From contig CM068824.1 in the NCBI GenBank assembly GCA_028554795.2, positions 163,674,130-163,738,129 of the forward strand: a DNA stretch of 64,000 nt, written 5' to 3'. The notes beneath the pieces were generated by a model that saw nothing but the letters and a program-made list of their open reading frames with translations, was not told where the DNA came from and did no database searches. The first letter of the stretch is position 1; each line of letters opens with the position of its first letter. The DNA is from Sinohyriopsis cumingii. Taxonomy: Eukaryota > Mollusca > Bivalvia > Unionida > Unionidae. The position numbers and the translations under genes were made by a program. Below, one piece after another: positions 37,621-48,030 of the stretch.

Positions 37621-38086
37621 TTCAAAATCTTAACACATTTTGTTGCCTTTCGGGGCTTTGACTTCTTTGCTTTGCATTGTGGGCATACATGTTTTGCATG
37701 GGGGTCATACATGTTTTGCAAACACATATTTTTTTACAAGCTGTTGTTATTCCATTACTTAGAAATTCTATGAAAATAAAGCTTTGTCAGTCTCAGAAGT
37801 CAGTCTAAAGAATTAACACATGATCAACAAAATTGTTTTCACATTTTTACATTTTTATATATTAGAAGCAATTGTCCAGAGTCCTAACAAACCTTGTTCA
37901 TGTTCCAGCTCTCTGTCTGTCTTTCTCCCTCTGTCTGTCTATCTGTCTGTCTCTATACCTCTTTCCACTCCATACTTAATTTGCATTAATTGTTAGGTTT
38001 TTTAAATTCATTATATCCTATGGATAATTGTATTTTGTACTTCATTTTTTTAATGAAGCAAGAAAAATCATTTTGGTCCAATATTT
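37621..38086. other. intron, no feature seen
   Basis: A tctgtctg-rich simple tract lies at 37910-37965. Nothing else recognised. Confidence 0.5.
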
Positions 38087-38356
38087 GGTGGAGTATTAAT
38101 ACAAGAAGAAAACAACGATGTAGATCATCCATTGCACTATTTTTCCAAACATTGAAATAAGTACCAAAGAAATTATTCCACAATTGAGAAGGAACGTTTG
38201 GCTATGATACTGGCTTTGCAATACTTTGAAGTGTATATTGATTAAGCTCCTCTGATTATTGTATTCATTGAACACATTCCACTTTCTTTCATTGGCAAGA
38301 TGAAAAACAAAAGGTGGAGTTTGATGTTGCAGGAATACAAAATTGACATCAGTTAA
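38087..38356 (+). mobile_element. broken Ty3/gypsy-type RNase H fragment
   Basis: One frame reads GGVLIQEENN, DHPLHYFSKH, stop, NKYQRNYSTIEKERLAMILA, LQYFEVYID, stop, then a stretch ending MLQEYKID. This is the RNase H order of Ty3/gypsy polyproteins (G-VL-Q, HP--Y-S, Q-NYSTIEKE-LA---AL--F, LQEY--DI). Two in-frame stops and the absence of neighbouring RT, integrase or LTRs show a dead remnant. Confidence 0.85.
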
Positions 38357-39090
38357 AACGAGATTCTAAGTGACTTTCTTGTGTAAAGAAGTATTATATT
38401 GGTTCATATATATTTTAAACAACATTCATTTGTATCAATGGATGTTATGAAAAAGTAATAAAATAGCTTGTTTTACGTTCTGATGAAGTGCATGTACCAG
38501 CCAGCAAATCGTAAAAACCACTTTTGTGTGAAAACTTCTGGTCAGTAACTCAGCGACTAAGTAAAAAGTCCTTTATTTATATCAGTGGAAAGAAATTGTC
38601 ATTAGCAAACTTATTTTTAAAAATATCTCTAGATATTTTGTTTTTTATTTTTTCAATGATGCAAAAATACTCCTGTACAATAGCAGTTATAGAATGATAT
38701 GTGAAAGCTAGATATAGTTGAATTATTTGGTTAGAAAAGTACAAAACAAAAACATTTCTTTTTTGGCTTTAACTGCATGAGTCAGCAACCCATGAGTCAA
38801 AAGTACTGATAATGAATTAGGCATGATTATAACACCTTTGTTCTTTAAAATGACCACCATCATTTACCTGGCTACACCATGTCAGATGATAAAATGTTTA
38901 TAACTGAGCTCATTTTCTATGACAGAACACTCAAATCAAATAACTAAAACCAACTGAATGTAGTAATAAAGAAATATTATAGCAAATCTTTGGAATATAT
39001 AGTAATTAGGAAATTGGGTATGGAAATTAAACTCAACTTTTCTAACAGAGGAAATCTTTTATCCAAGATGGTACAATGCTTTCCTTTTTA
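38357..39090. other. intron, no feature seen
   Basis: It may include further eroded retroelement sequence, but nothing was recognisable. Confidence 0.45.
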
Positions 39091-39097
39091 TTTTCAG

Positions 39098-39191
39098 ACT
39101 GAAATTTGTGCCAGCAGTTTGACAGAAATTATCCAAGGTGTTGTAGCGGGATTTGATGGCTGTCTTTTTACATATGGTTATTCAAAACTAG
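39098..39191 (+). CDS. KIF26: KIF26-like kinesin, internal exon (P-loop first half)
   Basis: This 94-bp exon encodes TEICASSLTEIIQGVVAG, FDGCLFTYGYSKL and the first base of the P-loop glycine codon. It matches the kinesin helix and strand leading to the nucleotide site (the I-GFDGC-F-YG pattern). The acceptor is ttttcag at 39091-39097. The exon must end at CTA-G (39191) for the next exon to read L-G-K-T-T-T-M-L-G. That makes the donor GCAAGT, a GC-AG intron. The only nearby GT (39196) would join as AAG-TAA and stop. The phase is 0 at the left and 1 at the right, which agrees with the neighbouring exons. Confidence 0.92.
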
Positions 39192-39197
39192 GCAAGT
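39192..39197 (+). other. non-canonical GC splice donor
   Basis: The sequence across the boundary is CTAG|GCAAGT. It matches the known consensus of the minor GC-AG intron class (AG|GCAAGT) and is the only donor nearby that keeps the kinesin frame open. This is an inference from frame and homology; transcript data would settle it. Confidence 0.8.
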
Positions 39198-39364
39198 ATA
39201 CAGTAACCTTGATTTTGGTTACAATCCAAAGTTTTCTCAAAGTTTAATTCCATCAATATGTCAGTACAGCACTATTCTCTGTGTAGTCTTTCATACAAAA
39301 AAATAATTTGAAACTTCAAGTTGATTGGGCTGTACTAATGTGTAATAGTAGCTGTTACCCAAGT

Positions 39365-40416
39365 GTGTGTGTGTGTGTGCATTTGTAAAAGGCATGAAAT
39401 GGGGACATTAGTGTGAATACACACCAACAGACCAGGGACACACCTCAAAATGGGGACATCCCTGTTTTGTAATGTCAGCTTAAATGGAATGCCAAGGCCT
39501 TATTTAATGATACAAACCTTAAAATAAGCGTATCTGAGCAAGTGCCCAATTTGTTGGTATTTTTTCACATCATGATATACACAACAATACACACATCCCA
39601 CTTGACTCAAAACCTTGTGTGTATCAGTCTGAAAACTTCGTCCCCGTTTACGCAGTAACATTCACACTGTTGTGCTGTTGGCTAGCACACTTTGCTTCCG
39701 AATTACTGACTGAAGATGGCATCAAGAAGATCTAACAGGGTTTAAATCATTTACATAAACATCGACAAATATATGTGATATATTTTCTATTTTAACACGA
39801 AGAGCAATATCGGTATACATGTTTATTAATGGGTAGTCCAACGTTCATAACACATTTTGCCAAATTAGATCAGGAACCAATAAAACTGAATAAAAGGTTT
39901 CATGCAGATGTTACGCACGGTTTTTATGATAAATAAGAGATTCTAGCAATTCATATGTGCTTTTATATTTTGTCTTCTATTTAACTCTGAGCCATGCACA
40001 TTTGGATAAGAAATTCACTGGAAAATATCAACATTGATTTTAGTTCATTCAAATGTGGTTAGAAGCATAATAATGAACAGTCTACATGGTAACCAAAACA
40101 TAATACCATTTCTTTCCTCCAATTAACTGCATTAAAGGTAAATCTGACAAGTTAAGATTGAGCCAGTAAGAAATAAAAATAACTTTTGTAAGTGCTTGTA
40201 CATAGCGTGTGTATATGTGTCTGTCCCTGTTCTGATGGCAAAGATTCTCAAACAGTGTTTCTTGGAAATCAACCACAAATTAATTAGAAATGACATGTAT
40301 GTTTCAAATGCATATTAAAATAAATCTTTACCGCTCATAATTTGTTAAAATAAAAATTTCCCCATTTTGATGATAAAAATCATGTCCCCATTTTATAGAG
40401 TTTACAAGATTGTGTC

Positions 40417-40453
<37 letters not shown>

Positions 40454-40476
40454 ATGCACATGTGTATGTGTGTGTG
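39365..40476. mobile_element. possible non-autonomous element bounded by inverted ggggacat
   Basis: aaatggggacat (39399-39410) and a second copy near 39447 face catgtccccatttt near 40381 and ttccccatttt near 40357, with (gt)n tracts outside both ends. This symmetry suggests a dispersed element of about 1.1 kb. No target-site duplication was identified. Confidence 0.35.
40420..40476. repeat. (GT)n microsatellite
   Basis: About 16 gt repeats, then gcatgcacatgtgtatg and a short further gt run. Confidence 0.95.
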
Positions 40477-40849
40477 AAAAAATTATATCATTTCAGATTG
40501 TCGTTATTGACAAGTTTTTTTTTCTGTTTCACCACCAGATAAGATCTTGGACTTTTGAAAAGAGGCAGTTTATGTATTTTTAAAACTTTGACCTCATATT
40601 TTATCCTTTTTTACCTTTTATCTTTATTTATGAGCAAAGACTATTTACTTTTATCTTTATTTATTTACTGCACCTGTACCTTCAATTTTTTGTGTGTTCA
40701 TGGTACATATATACCTTCATGTGAGTTCATAATCAGATTTTGCTGTTACCATTGTTACTAAGGAACTTCTGCTAGCACTTTAAAAGCCAGCGCTGTGCTG
40801 ATATGCTATTAAACCCTTTTCACGCACACACACAGACACACACACACCC

Positions 40850-41150
40850 TGCTCTGGTGGCCTAGTGGTCAAATGTGGGAGGTCATGGATTCAAACCCCA
40901 GCCAAGTCATACCAAAGACATAAAAATGGCACTAACAGCCGCCTTGCTTGACACTCGGCATTAAGAGGTTAGTATTCGAACTGGTCAGCCTGGTGTCAGG
41001 ACAATGACTGGGTGGGACATGATACTGCAGCATGATGCCCCGTGCTAGACATCGCTATAAACTGTCACACTGCATACATCCTAGCGATATGGCTGAAAGA
41101 TTATTAAAATACGTTTGAAAAATCTAAATACAAAACCAAACAAACACACG
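40850..41150 (+). mobile_element. SINE family A copy 5
   Basis: It starts gctctggtggcctagtggtc. A deletion removes about 20 bp between the A and B boxes (gtcaaatgtgggagg), then gattcaaaccccagccaag follows. The body (agccgccttgcttgacactc, ctggtcagcctggtgtcagg) and a caaacaaacacacgcaca tail are present. It was inserted in or next to a CA-rich tract, so the duplication is unclear. Confidence 0.9.
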
Positions 41151-41517
41151 CACATATGGTTATTGTGCAGAATTATAATTTGTCCAAAATATACTAAGCA
41201 TAATAACACTTTGGTAATCTATCAGTCCTAGTGTTAATCAAGAATTCAGTTTGAAGAATATTTTGGTTATTATTTTATATGGAGTCAATTGAACATGATA
41301 TGAATTATAGCATATTATTTGCAAGACTGCTCAAAATGAAATATTTGTCATCAGAAGTTTTTTTAAAACAATTTAGCTGACTTAAAATTAAATTGAATTT
41401 GAAATTTGCTCAATTTCATTTGCATACAAATCCCATGATATGTTGTTAGCATTCATTGATACAACATGCTGTATACAACTCCCTTGATATGTTGCTAGCA
41501 TTCATTGATACAACATG

Positions 41518-42390
41518 GGTCCCTGAGTGGCCTAGTGGTCTAAAGCGCTCTCCATTATGGATCACTGCCATCTCACCTCTGCGTGGGTTCGAGGCTCGGA
41601 TTTGGCCAATATGGGTATGTGAGAAAGCTTGCCAGTAGCTTCTCGTGGGTCGGTGGTTCTTTCCGGGGTTTTTCTGGGTTCTTCCGCACCCACTAACTCA
41701 TTTGGCCCCGATCCCATCTGTAGGCATGATCTGGTTTCTGCATTCAATGGCCGATCCCGCCTGTAGTCGTGAATTGTTTACTGCATTCAAAGGCCGATCC
41801 CGTCTCCAGGCGTGATGAATGTGTGTTAGATACAACGTCTCTGATTGGTTAGAAATGGTTTATTCCAAGAACTAAACAACTATTAAACCAATCAGAAATG
41901 ATTTTACTTTCATTTGTGGAAATTTGAATTGTTCAGAAGCCAAGGGCTACAGTTTGAGAGCGATTTAACATAGAAGTTTCTGAGATTGAATCGTCTGAAG
42001 ATGAGGATGCTGACAGTGACGATGATGGAGTTCTTGGGGATAAACATTGCACATAATTTTGTAAATACTGTATAAATACGTTGTGAAAGTCTTTCACAGA
42101 TAGGGAAAAAATTACATCAATGTGTCGACAAATTCATTTAAAATAAATGGTGAAAATTTCGTGGATTTTATTTGGATATAAGAAGAGAAATTAAGGTAAG
42201 AGTGAATGCATGTGCACGATGTTTTCAAACAGGTAAAAACTATGGGTCACAAGCAGCTAGACACGGCTTTGTGCTTCTGAGGCATATCAGCAGAGATACT
42301 GAAAACAGTACTGGGGCCGAATGAGTTAATACTGGCCGCCATGTATAGCCTATCGTGTGCTCAAAAATGGCATTAAACCCAACAACAACA
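41518..42390 (+). mobile_element. SINE family B copy 1, interrupted
   Basis: The tRNA-like head is gtggcctagtggtctaaagc with B-box-like gggttcgaggctc. The body is agcttgccagtagcttctcg and tcggtggttctttccggg; the 3' end is ctggccgccatgtatagcc, aatggcattaaaccc and (caa)n. attgatacaacatg at 41504-41517 and 42391-42404 is a perfect 14-bp target-site duplication. Positions 41697-42325 belong to a second element inside it. Confidence 0.95.
41697..42325. mobile_element. piggyBac-like non-autonomous element (629 bp) nested in SINE B
   Basis: The termini are ctcatttggcccc and ggggccgaatgag, 13-bp inverted repeats with one mismatch. They are flanked by ctaa (41693-41696) and ttaa (42326-42329), a slightly decayed TTAA duplication as made by piggyBac elements. 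Another SINE B copy has ttaa at this same site. Near the left end, a phrase of about 48 bp with ggccgatccc is repeated two to three times. Inside, tctgaagatgaggatgctga and gacgatgatgg read SSEDEDADSDDDG, like the acidic N terminus of piggyBac transposases. No longer transposase remains. Confidence 0.78.
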
Positions 42391-42630
42391 ATTGATACAA
42401 CATGCTGTATACAACTCACTTAATTTGCTGCTAATACTATTTCATACAAACTGGATGTGCATACAACTCCCTTGATTTATTGCTAGCATTAATTCATACA
42501 ACTTGATGTATATATGACTCCCTTGATTTATTGCTAGTATTGATTTATACAACTTGATCTGTATATAATTCCCTTGATATGTCATGCTATTTATACAGAT
42601 CCCTTAATATGTTGCTAGCATTCGTTGATA

Positions 42631-42697
42631 CAACAGGTTGTTAGAAATGTTATTGATGCAAATCGACATTGGAGTTGTCACAAATTGGCAATGTAAG
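42631..42697 (+). repeat. segment shared with 32972-33040
   Basis: caacaggttgttagaaatgt then tattgatgcaaatcgacatt, followed by ggagttgtcacaaattggc. See the partner copy. Confidence 0.65.
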
Positions 42698-42699
42698 GG

Positions 42700-44140
42700 G
42701 GTGTAATTGATACAATGTCATTTTTAAAAGAATCCAGAATTATTTTGATATTCAGATTTCCATGAGATGTTGGACTTTAAATTGATTGCAGCTGAAATCC
42801 AGAAATTTGTCTGATTCCTGATGATAATATGTCTCACTTAATACCATTAAACTTTATGCTTTGTGTGATGTGGAATTTATTTTCTTTCCCCAACCTGAAT
42901 CTTTCTTTTGGGAATTCCTCATTGGTGTCCCTGAAAATGTTGAAACAGTCCATTCTCTTACAATTTTGCTCTGGTATTTAAATAGAAGGCCAAAAGTAAC
43001 CCTGCAGTTAAAGAGGTTTCCATGCATGATGATATCTTTCTGTCTAATAGCCCAGAATAATAACATAACATGACAAGTGAATTCATTTGAAACCAAAAAC
43101 ATGTTTTTGGTGAGTCATTGGATTAATGACAACTACAGAAATGTTGGAGAAATGGAAAATAAAACAAAATTACACACTTTTTGACAGGAAAGTTGACAGA
43201 GTCGGAAAGAAAAATGGGATTAATTTGGCAAAACAAATTTGATGAAAGCCAGCCATTGTCATAAATTGTAGTGAATTCCTGCAAACCACATTTTTATTTT
43301 CAATGGTATTAGCCTTAGTGCTGGGGTAAATTATATTACAGCCATTGTCAATAGGAAGAACTTGAGCCTTCCCCAATCCACAAGTTAAATTTAATACAAG
43401 TTATAAATGAATTCCTTTACCGTGCTCAGAGTACCGAAATGAAACTTCAATACTAGACCGTCAAGATTATTGGATTATCTTGAGGGGATGCAAACATGAT
43501 GGCTACTTGGAAAAACAGCATTACTGTACATCAGGGATATGATGACTGGGAAATCAGCCAGATTCAAAATAATTTGGCATCAATAGAGACCAGATTCTGG
43601 TCAATTAATGCAAAATAAAGTTAGATTAATTGGTTTTTCTACTAAATATATATGAGATAGTTGTACCCTGTTATAATTAAATTAATCATTTGTCTGCTAT
43701 GTCCATCCTGAATTGATTGAGCGATATTACCACATTCAGACTGATTTTATAGATATTACAAATTCAAATTTTTTTATTGTTCCTATATCAAAGAAGATAA
43801 AAGAAAAATGCCAGTAGGCAAAACAAAGTGTTGTTAATTGATAAATGTACGTTACATTTTTTAAACTTGACCATAGTACATACCTGGCCAGTGTCCACTA
43901 ACAGCGGAATATATTCTTGTTTATTGTGTTGAATTGCATCCTATGAGGTGTTTTCTGTGTGAATGTTATCTAGAACCACTAGGAAAAATCTTGGACTCTT
44001 TGAGAGACTGACAAATTATGACCCAGTATTTTATGGATTTTATATTTGTTACATTCATCTTTTATTTTTTATACCTTTTATAAGGTTTTAGCATTGTAAC
44101 TTACATATTTTATCTTCTTGTACTGCATGTTTACATCTAT
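42700..44140. other. intron, no feature seen
   Basis: No array or element recognised. The overlapping open frames at 42854-43102 on both strands have no known domain. Confidence 0.5.
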
Positions 44141-44143
44141 TTT

Positions 44144-44463
44144 TACTGCTCCAGTGGCCTAGTGGTTAGAGCATCCGCCTCTGATGCAAGAGGTCGTGGG
44201 TTCGATCCCCGGCCGAGTCATACCAGAGACTTAGAAAAATGGTACTAACAGCTGCCTCGCTTGGCGCTCAGCATTAAGAGGTTAGTGTTAGGACTGGTTG
44301 GCCTGGTGTTAGGATAATGTGACTGGGTGGGACATCATGCTAAATGTCTGCTGCACGATGCCCCCGTGCTAGACATCACTATAAACTGTCACACTGCAGA
44401 CATCGCAGCGATATGACTGAAAAATTGTTAAAGCTACATTAAAAATTCAAATCACACAAACAC
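44144..44463 (+). mobile_element. SINE family A copy 6
   Basis: The best-preserved copy: ctagtggttagagcatccgc, then gggttcgatccccggccgag (B box), gctgcctcgcttggcgctca, ggttggcctggtgttaggat, gactgggtgggacatcatgc, and a tail aaaaattcaaatcacac. acatctatttt at 44133-44143 and 44464-44474 is an 11-bp target-site duplication. Confidence 0.96.
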
Positions 44464-44577
44464 ACATCTATTTTAAGGCATTATCTTTATAAATGAAGGG
44501 CATTTTTTAAATATTTTTTATTTTTTAGAATTTAGCTTTTATTGGCAGCCAATTTTGTGTCAGTGTTGCATTAAACC

Positions 44578-46145
44578 CAGTACATGCATGCATACACACT
44601 ATCCCTAAAACAGTACATGCATGCATACACACTATCCCTAATACAGTACATACATACATGCCCACTATCCCTAATGCATGCATGCCCACTATCCCTAATA
44701 CAGTACATGCATGCATGCCCACTATCCCTAATCCAGTACATGCATACATACACACTATCCCTAATCCAGTACATGCATGCATGCCCACTATCCCTAATGC
44801 ATGCATGCCCACTATCCCTAATACAGTACATGCATACATACACACTATCCCTAATCCAGTACATGCATGCATACACACTATCCCTAATACAGTACATGCA
44901 TGCATACACACTATCCCTAATCTAGTACATGCATGCATACACACTATCCCTAACCCAATACATGCATGCATACACGCTATCCCTAATCCAGTACATGCAT
45001 GCATGCACACTATCCCTAATCCAGTACATGAATGCATACACACTATCCCTAATCCAACACATGCATGCATACACACTATCCCTAACCCAATATATGCATG
45101 CATACACACTGTCCCTAATCCACTACATGCATGCATACACACTATCCCTAACCCAATACATGCATGCATACACACTATCCCTAATCCACTACATGCATGC
45201 ATACACACTATCCCGAATACAGTACATGCATGCACACTATCTCTAATCCAGTACATGCATACATACACACTATTCTTAATTCATTACATGCATGCAAGCA
45301 CACTATCCCTAATCCAGTACATGCATACATACACACTATTCTTAATTCATTACATGCATGCATGCACACTATCCCTAATCTAGTACATGCATGCATACAC
45401 ACTATCCCTAATCCAGTACATGCATGCATACACACTATTCTTAATTCATTACATGCATGCATGCACACTATCCCTAATCCACTACATGCATGCATACACA
45501 CTATCCCGAATACAGTACATGCATGCACACTATCTCTAATCCAGTACATGCATACATACACACTATTCTTAATTCATTACATGCATGCATGCACACTATC
45601 CCTAATCCAGTACATGCATGCATACACACTCTTCTTAATTCATTACATGCATGCATGCACACTATCGCTAATACAGTACATGCATGCATACACACTATCC
45701 CTAATCCAGGACATGCATGCATACACACTATCCCTAATACAGTACATGCATGCATGCACACTATCCCTAATCCAATACATGCATGCATACACACTATCCC
45801 TAATCCAGTACATGCATGCATACACACTATCCCTAATCCAGTACATGCATGCATACACACTATCCCTAATACAGTACATGCATGCATGCACACTATCCCT
45901 AATCCAATACATGCATGCATGCACACTATCCCTAATCCAATACATGCATGCATACACACTATCCCTAATCCAGTACATGCATGCATGCACACTATCCCTA
46001 ATACAGTACATGCATGCATACACACTATCCCTAATACAGTACATGCATGCATACACACTATCCCTAATACAGTACATGCATGCATACACACTATCCCTAA
46101 TCCAGTACATGCATGCATGCACACTATCCCTAACCCAATACATAT
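44578..46145. repeat. minisatellite, 33-bp unit, about 47 copies
   Basis: The unit is gtacatgcatgcatacacac plus tatccctaatcca. The first 20 bases are almost pure alternating purine-pyrimidine. A blocky pattern of variants (gaatacagtacatgcatgca, cttaattcattacatgc) repeats as higher-order segments between 45190 and 45600. A stray remnant lies at 46326-46372. The 11-codon period produces open frames of up to 354 codons in both directions, which are artefacts. Confidence 0.97.
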
Positions 46146-46835
46146 GTGCATACATTCCAGTTGGCTGGCTATCTCTCTTTATCATTGCCAACCCTAGTAC
46201 TTTTTTCCCCACTGGTTTAAAAAAATCACTAAAAATCATATTAAATATGCATGTTTTTTAACATAAAAAAAATGTCTACCCTATTTTAAAACCAGCGCAG
46301 TAGGAAATACATTATTGGGGAGGACTAACCCAATACGTACGTGCATAAACCCAGTACATGCATCCACACTCAGTTTTGAATACAATATGACAAAGTAAAT
46401 TAAGATGGGAAAGCAGGTAAAAATCTAACCATCATGAAATTTCAGCAAAAATCCTACTCTTGATGGCAGCAGTGGTTGAACCTTAAGTCCCAGAAGTGCT
46501 AAGCAAGTTCTTTTTCACTATTTAAGGAATTCTTACAGTTTACTAAGCTATTTTTAATTCCCATATTTGATTAGACTAAGCATTTAAGTTGCTACTTGTC
46601 CATATTGTCTTTACATATCTACATACATTGTAAAATTGCAGTCATAGGTCAAATAAAAAATCACACTCCGATTAAAAGACCATCCAGGGCATTTAGTAAT
46701 AGCTTTATGGATGGAATATTTGATGTATTCTTATTACAAAATGCACTGAAGCTTTAAAAGACTTGAAAAAATGAGGGCCATGATTTTATGTTGAATTGTG
46801 AATGGTTGCAGGCAAGAGAGGGTTTAAATAAGGAC
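46146..46835. other. intron, no feature seen
   Basis: Apart from the remnant of the 33-bp unit at 46326-46372, nothing recognised. Confidence 0.5.
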
Positions 46836-47065
46836 TTGGAAAGCAAGTCATTCGTGTGACTGATGTATAACTTAGTCACACATGTGACTATATAAGTTAG
46901 TCACACATGTTACTGGTGTATAATGTAGTCACACATGTGACTATTTAAGTTAGTCACACATGTGACTGTTGTATAATTTAGTCACACATATGACTGATGT
47001 ATAACTTAGTCACACAAGTGACTGATATATGACTTAGCAAGCTAGTCATTCAAGTGACTGATGTA
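46836..47065. repeat. minisatellite with self-complementary unit, about 8 copies
   Basis: Units alternate agtcacacatgtgact with tgatgtataactt or tatataagtt. Each agtcaca...tgtgact forms a 7-bp stem around two bases, so the array is a chain of potential hairpins. Confidence 0.9.
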
Positions 47066-47416
47066 TGAGTGATTGACATTTTACTATTAAAAGAACTATT
47101 AAATGTAATAATGAAAACTGTGGATAAGTATGCTTAATACATAAATCATAGCAAACTTAAAATTCTGAAAATGTGAAGAGGTCTTGATTGCTAATGTATT
47201 CAGTCAAAACGATCCTCCAGCAAAGATATCATGTCATTTGTAGTAAATTAACAAATTTACTTGACTGACAGATGAAGGAAATTTTTTTTTTAGAGATTGG
47301 CTGTAAAAATGAAAGATTTGTCCAAACTTCGTTATGGAAAGGGTTTCTGGTTTGGAAAACATGTTTGTACAGAGGCATTATAAAAATTGGTTTGTGTAAA
47401 TTTATTTTTTTTGCAG

Positions 47417-47614
47417 GTAAAACCACCACCATGTTGGGTACAGATCACTCTGCCCAGACCCTGGGAGCAGTTCCCTGTGCTATATTTTGGTTGTTTAAAT
47501 TGATCAATGAACAGAAGGAGAAAACAGGGGCCAGATTTTCAGTTCGAGTGTCGGCAGTAGAAGTATCAGGAAAGCAAGAGGCGCTGAGAGATCTTCTTTC
47601 AGATGTTTCCCAAA
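47417..47614 (+). CDS. KIF26: KIF26-like kinesin, internal exon (P-loop second half to RDLL)
   Basis: The exon starts with the last two bases of the P-loop glycine codon and continues KTTTMLGTD, then [20 protein letters not shown], then [20 protein letters not shown] and LSDVSQ. These correspond to the kinesin P-loop end, the II-P---LF--I helix and the F-V-VS--E-----RDLL strand. In this exon the usual kinesin EIYNE is replaced by EVSGKQ, as expected of the KIF26 group. The acceptor is ttttttttgcag at 47405-47416, and the donor is gtatgt at 47615. With the other two exons it gives 493 bp of continuous frame. Downstream motor exons lie beyond the window or were not recognised. Confidence 0.93.
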
Positions 47615-47809
47615 GTATGTCCTTTTTATCCTTGTATTGGTTTTAGTGATCATCCTTGCTGGGTTAGTTCAAACATTATCTGTAGAACAGAAAATTATCT
47701 TAAAGCCCACAAAATATGCCTGAAGATTCAAATTATGGTTTCCTTAGTGTTATGGTTTTAATGTCATGCCTTTTATATTTCAGTGTGAAAAAATCTCTTA
47801 CAGAAATTT

Positions 47810-48030
47810 TGGACCATTTCACACCTTTTAATAGGCCCCTCTCAAGAGAGGCCACCCTTTGATTAGAGACCACCTTGCCACACACCAAAATATTAAATTT
47901 TCCATTTTTCTCCTTTCAAGAAAGGCCACCCCAGACAAGGGGCCACCTTGCCATACTCCCAAATAGTACATTTTTCCTGTTTTTCTCCTAACAAGAGGAG
48001 CCACCCTTTTTTTCAGAGTTCAGCTGTTTA
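47810..48030. repeat. degenerate tandem repeat, unit about 73 bp x 2-3
   Basis: Copies share caagagaggccaccc, accaccttgccacac-like and tttttctcct pieces. Confidence 0.75.

Larger units (their letters stand above)
29413..39097 (+). other. KIF26-like intron (9,685 bp)
   Basis: This intron is bounded by gtaagg and ttttcag, in phase 0. It holds at least six minisatellite arrays, a SINE A copy and the gypsy fragment, each listed separately. Confidence 0.85.
41400..42640. repeat. minisatellite, unit about 49 bp, split by a nested insertion
   Basis: Units with tacaactcccttgatatgtt, gctagcattcattgatacaa and catgctg. About two copies lie before 41517 and about five after 42391. The array reads on across the insertion. 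Confidence 0.88.
39192..47416 (+). other. KIF26-like intron (8,225 bp, GC-AG)
   Basis: This intron runs from GCAAGT to ttgcag. It interrupts the glycine codon immediately before the P-loop lysine. It holds SINE A and SINE B copies, a nested piggyBac-like element and three main minisatellite arrays. Confidence 0.8.

Noticed and set aside
44144..44240. tRNA gene, from A and B boxes
   Set aside because: The tRNA-like head continues into a SINE body, recurs at several sites and is flanked by a target-site duplication, so it is a SINE promoter and not a tRNA gene.
44578..46145. Interstitial telomere sequence
   Set aside because: ccctaa occurs once per 33-bp unit and never as consecutive hexamers.
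44658..46261. Open frames of up to 354 codons on both strands
   Set aside because: Same artefact in the 33-bp array.
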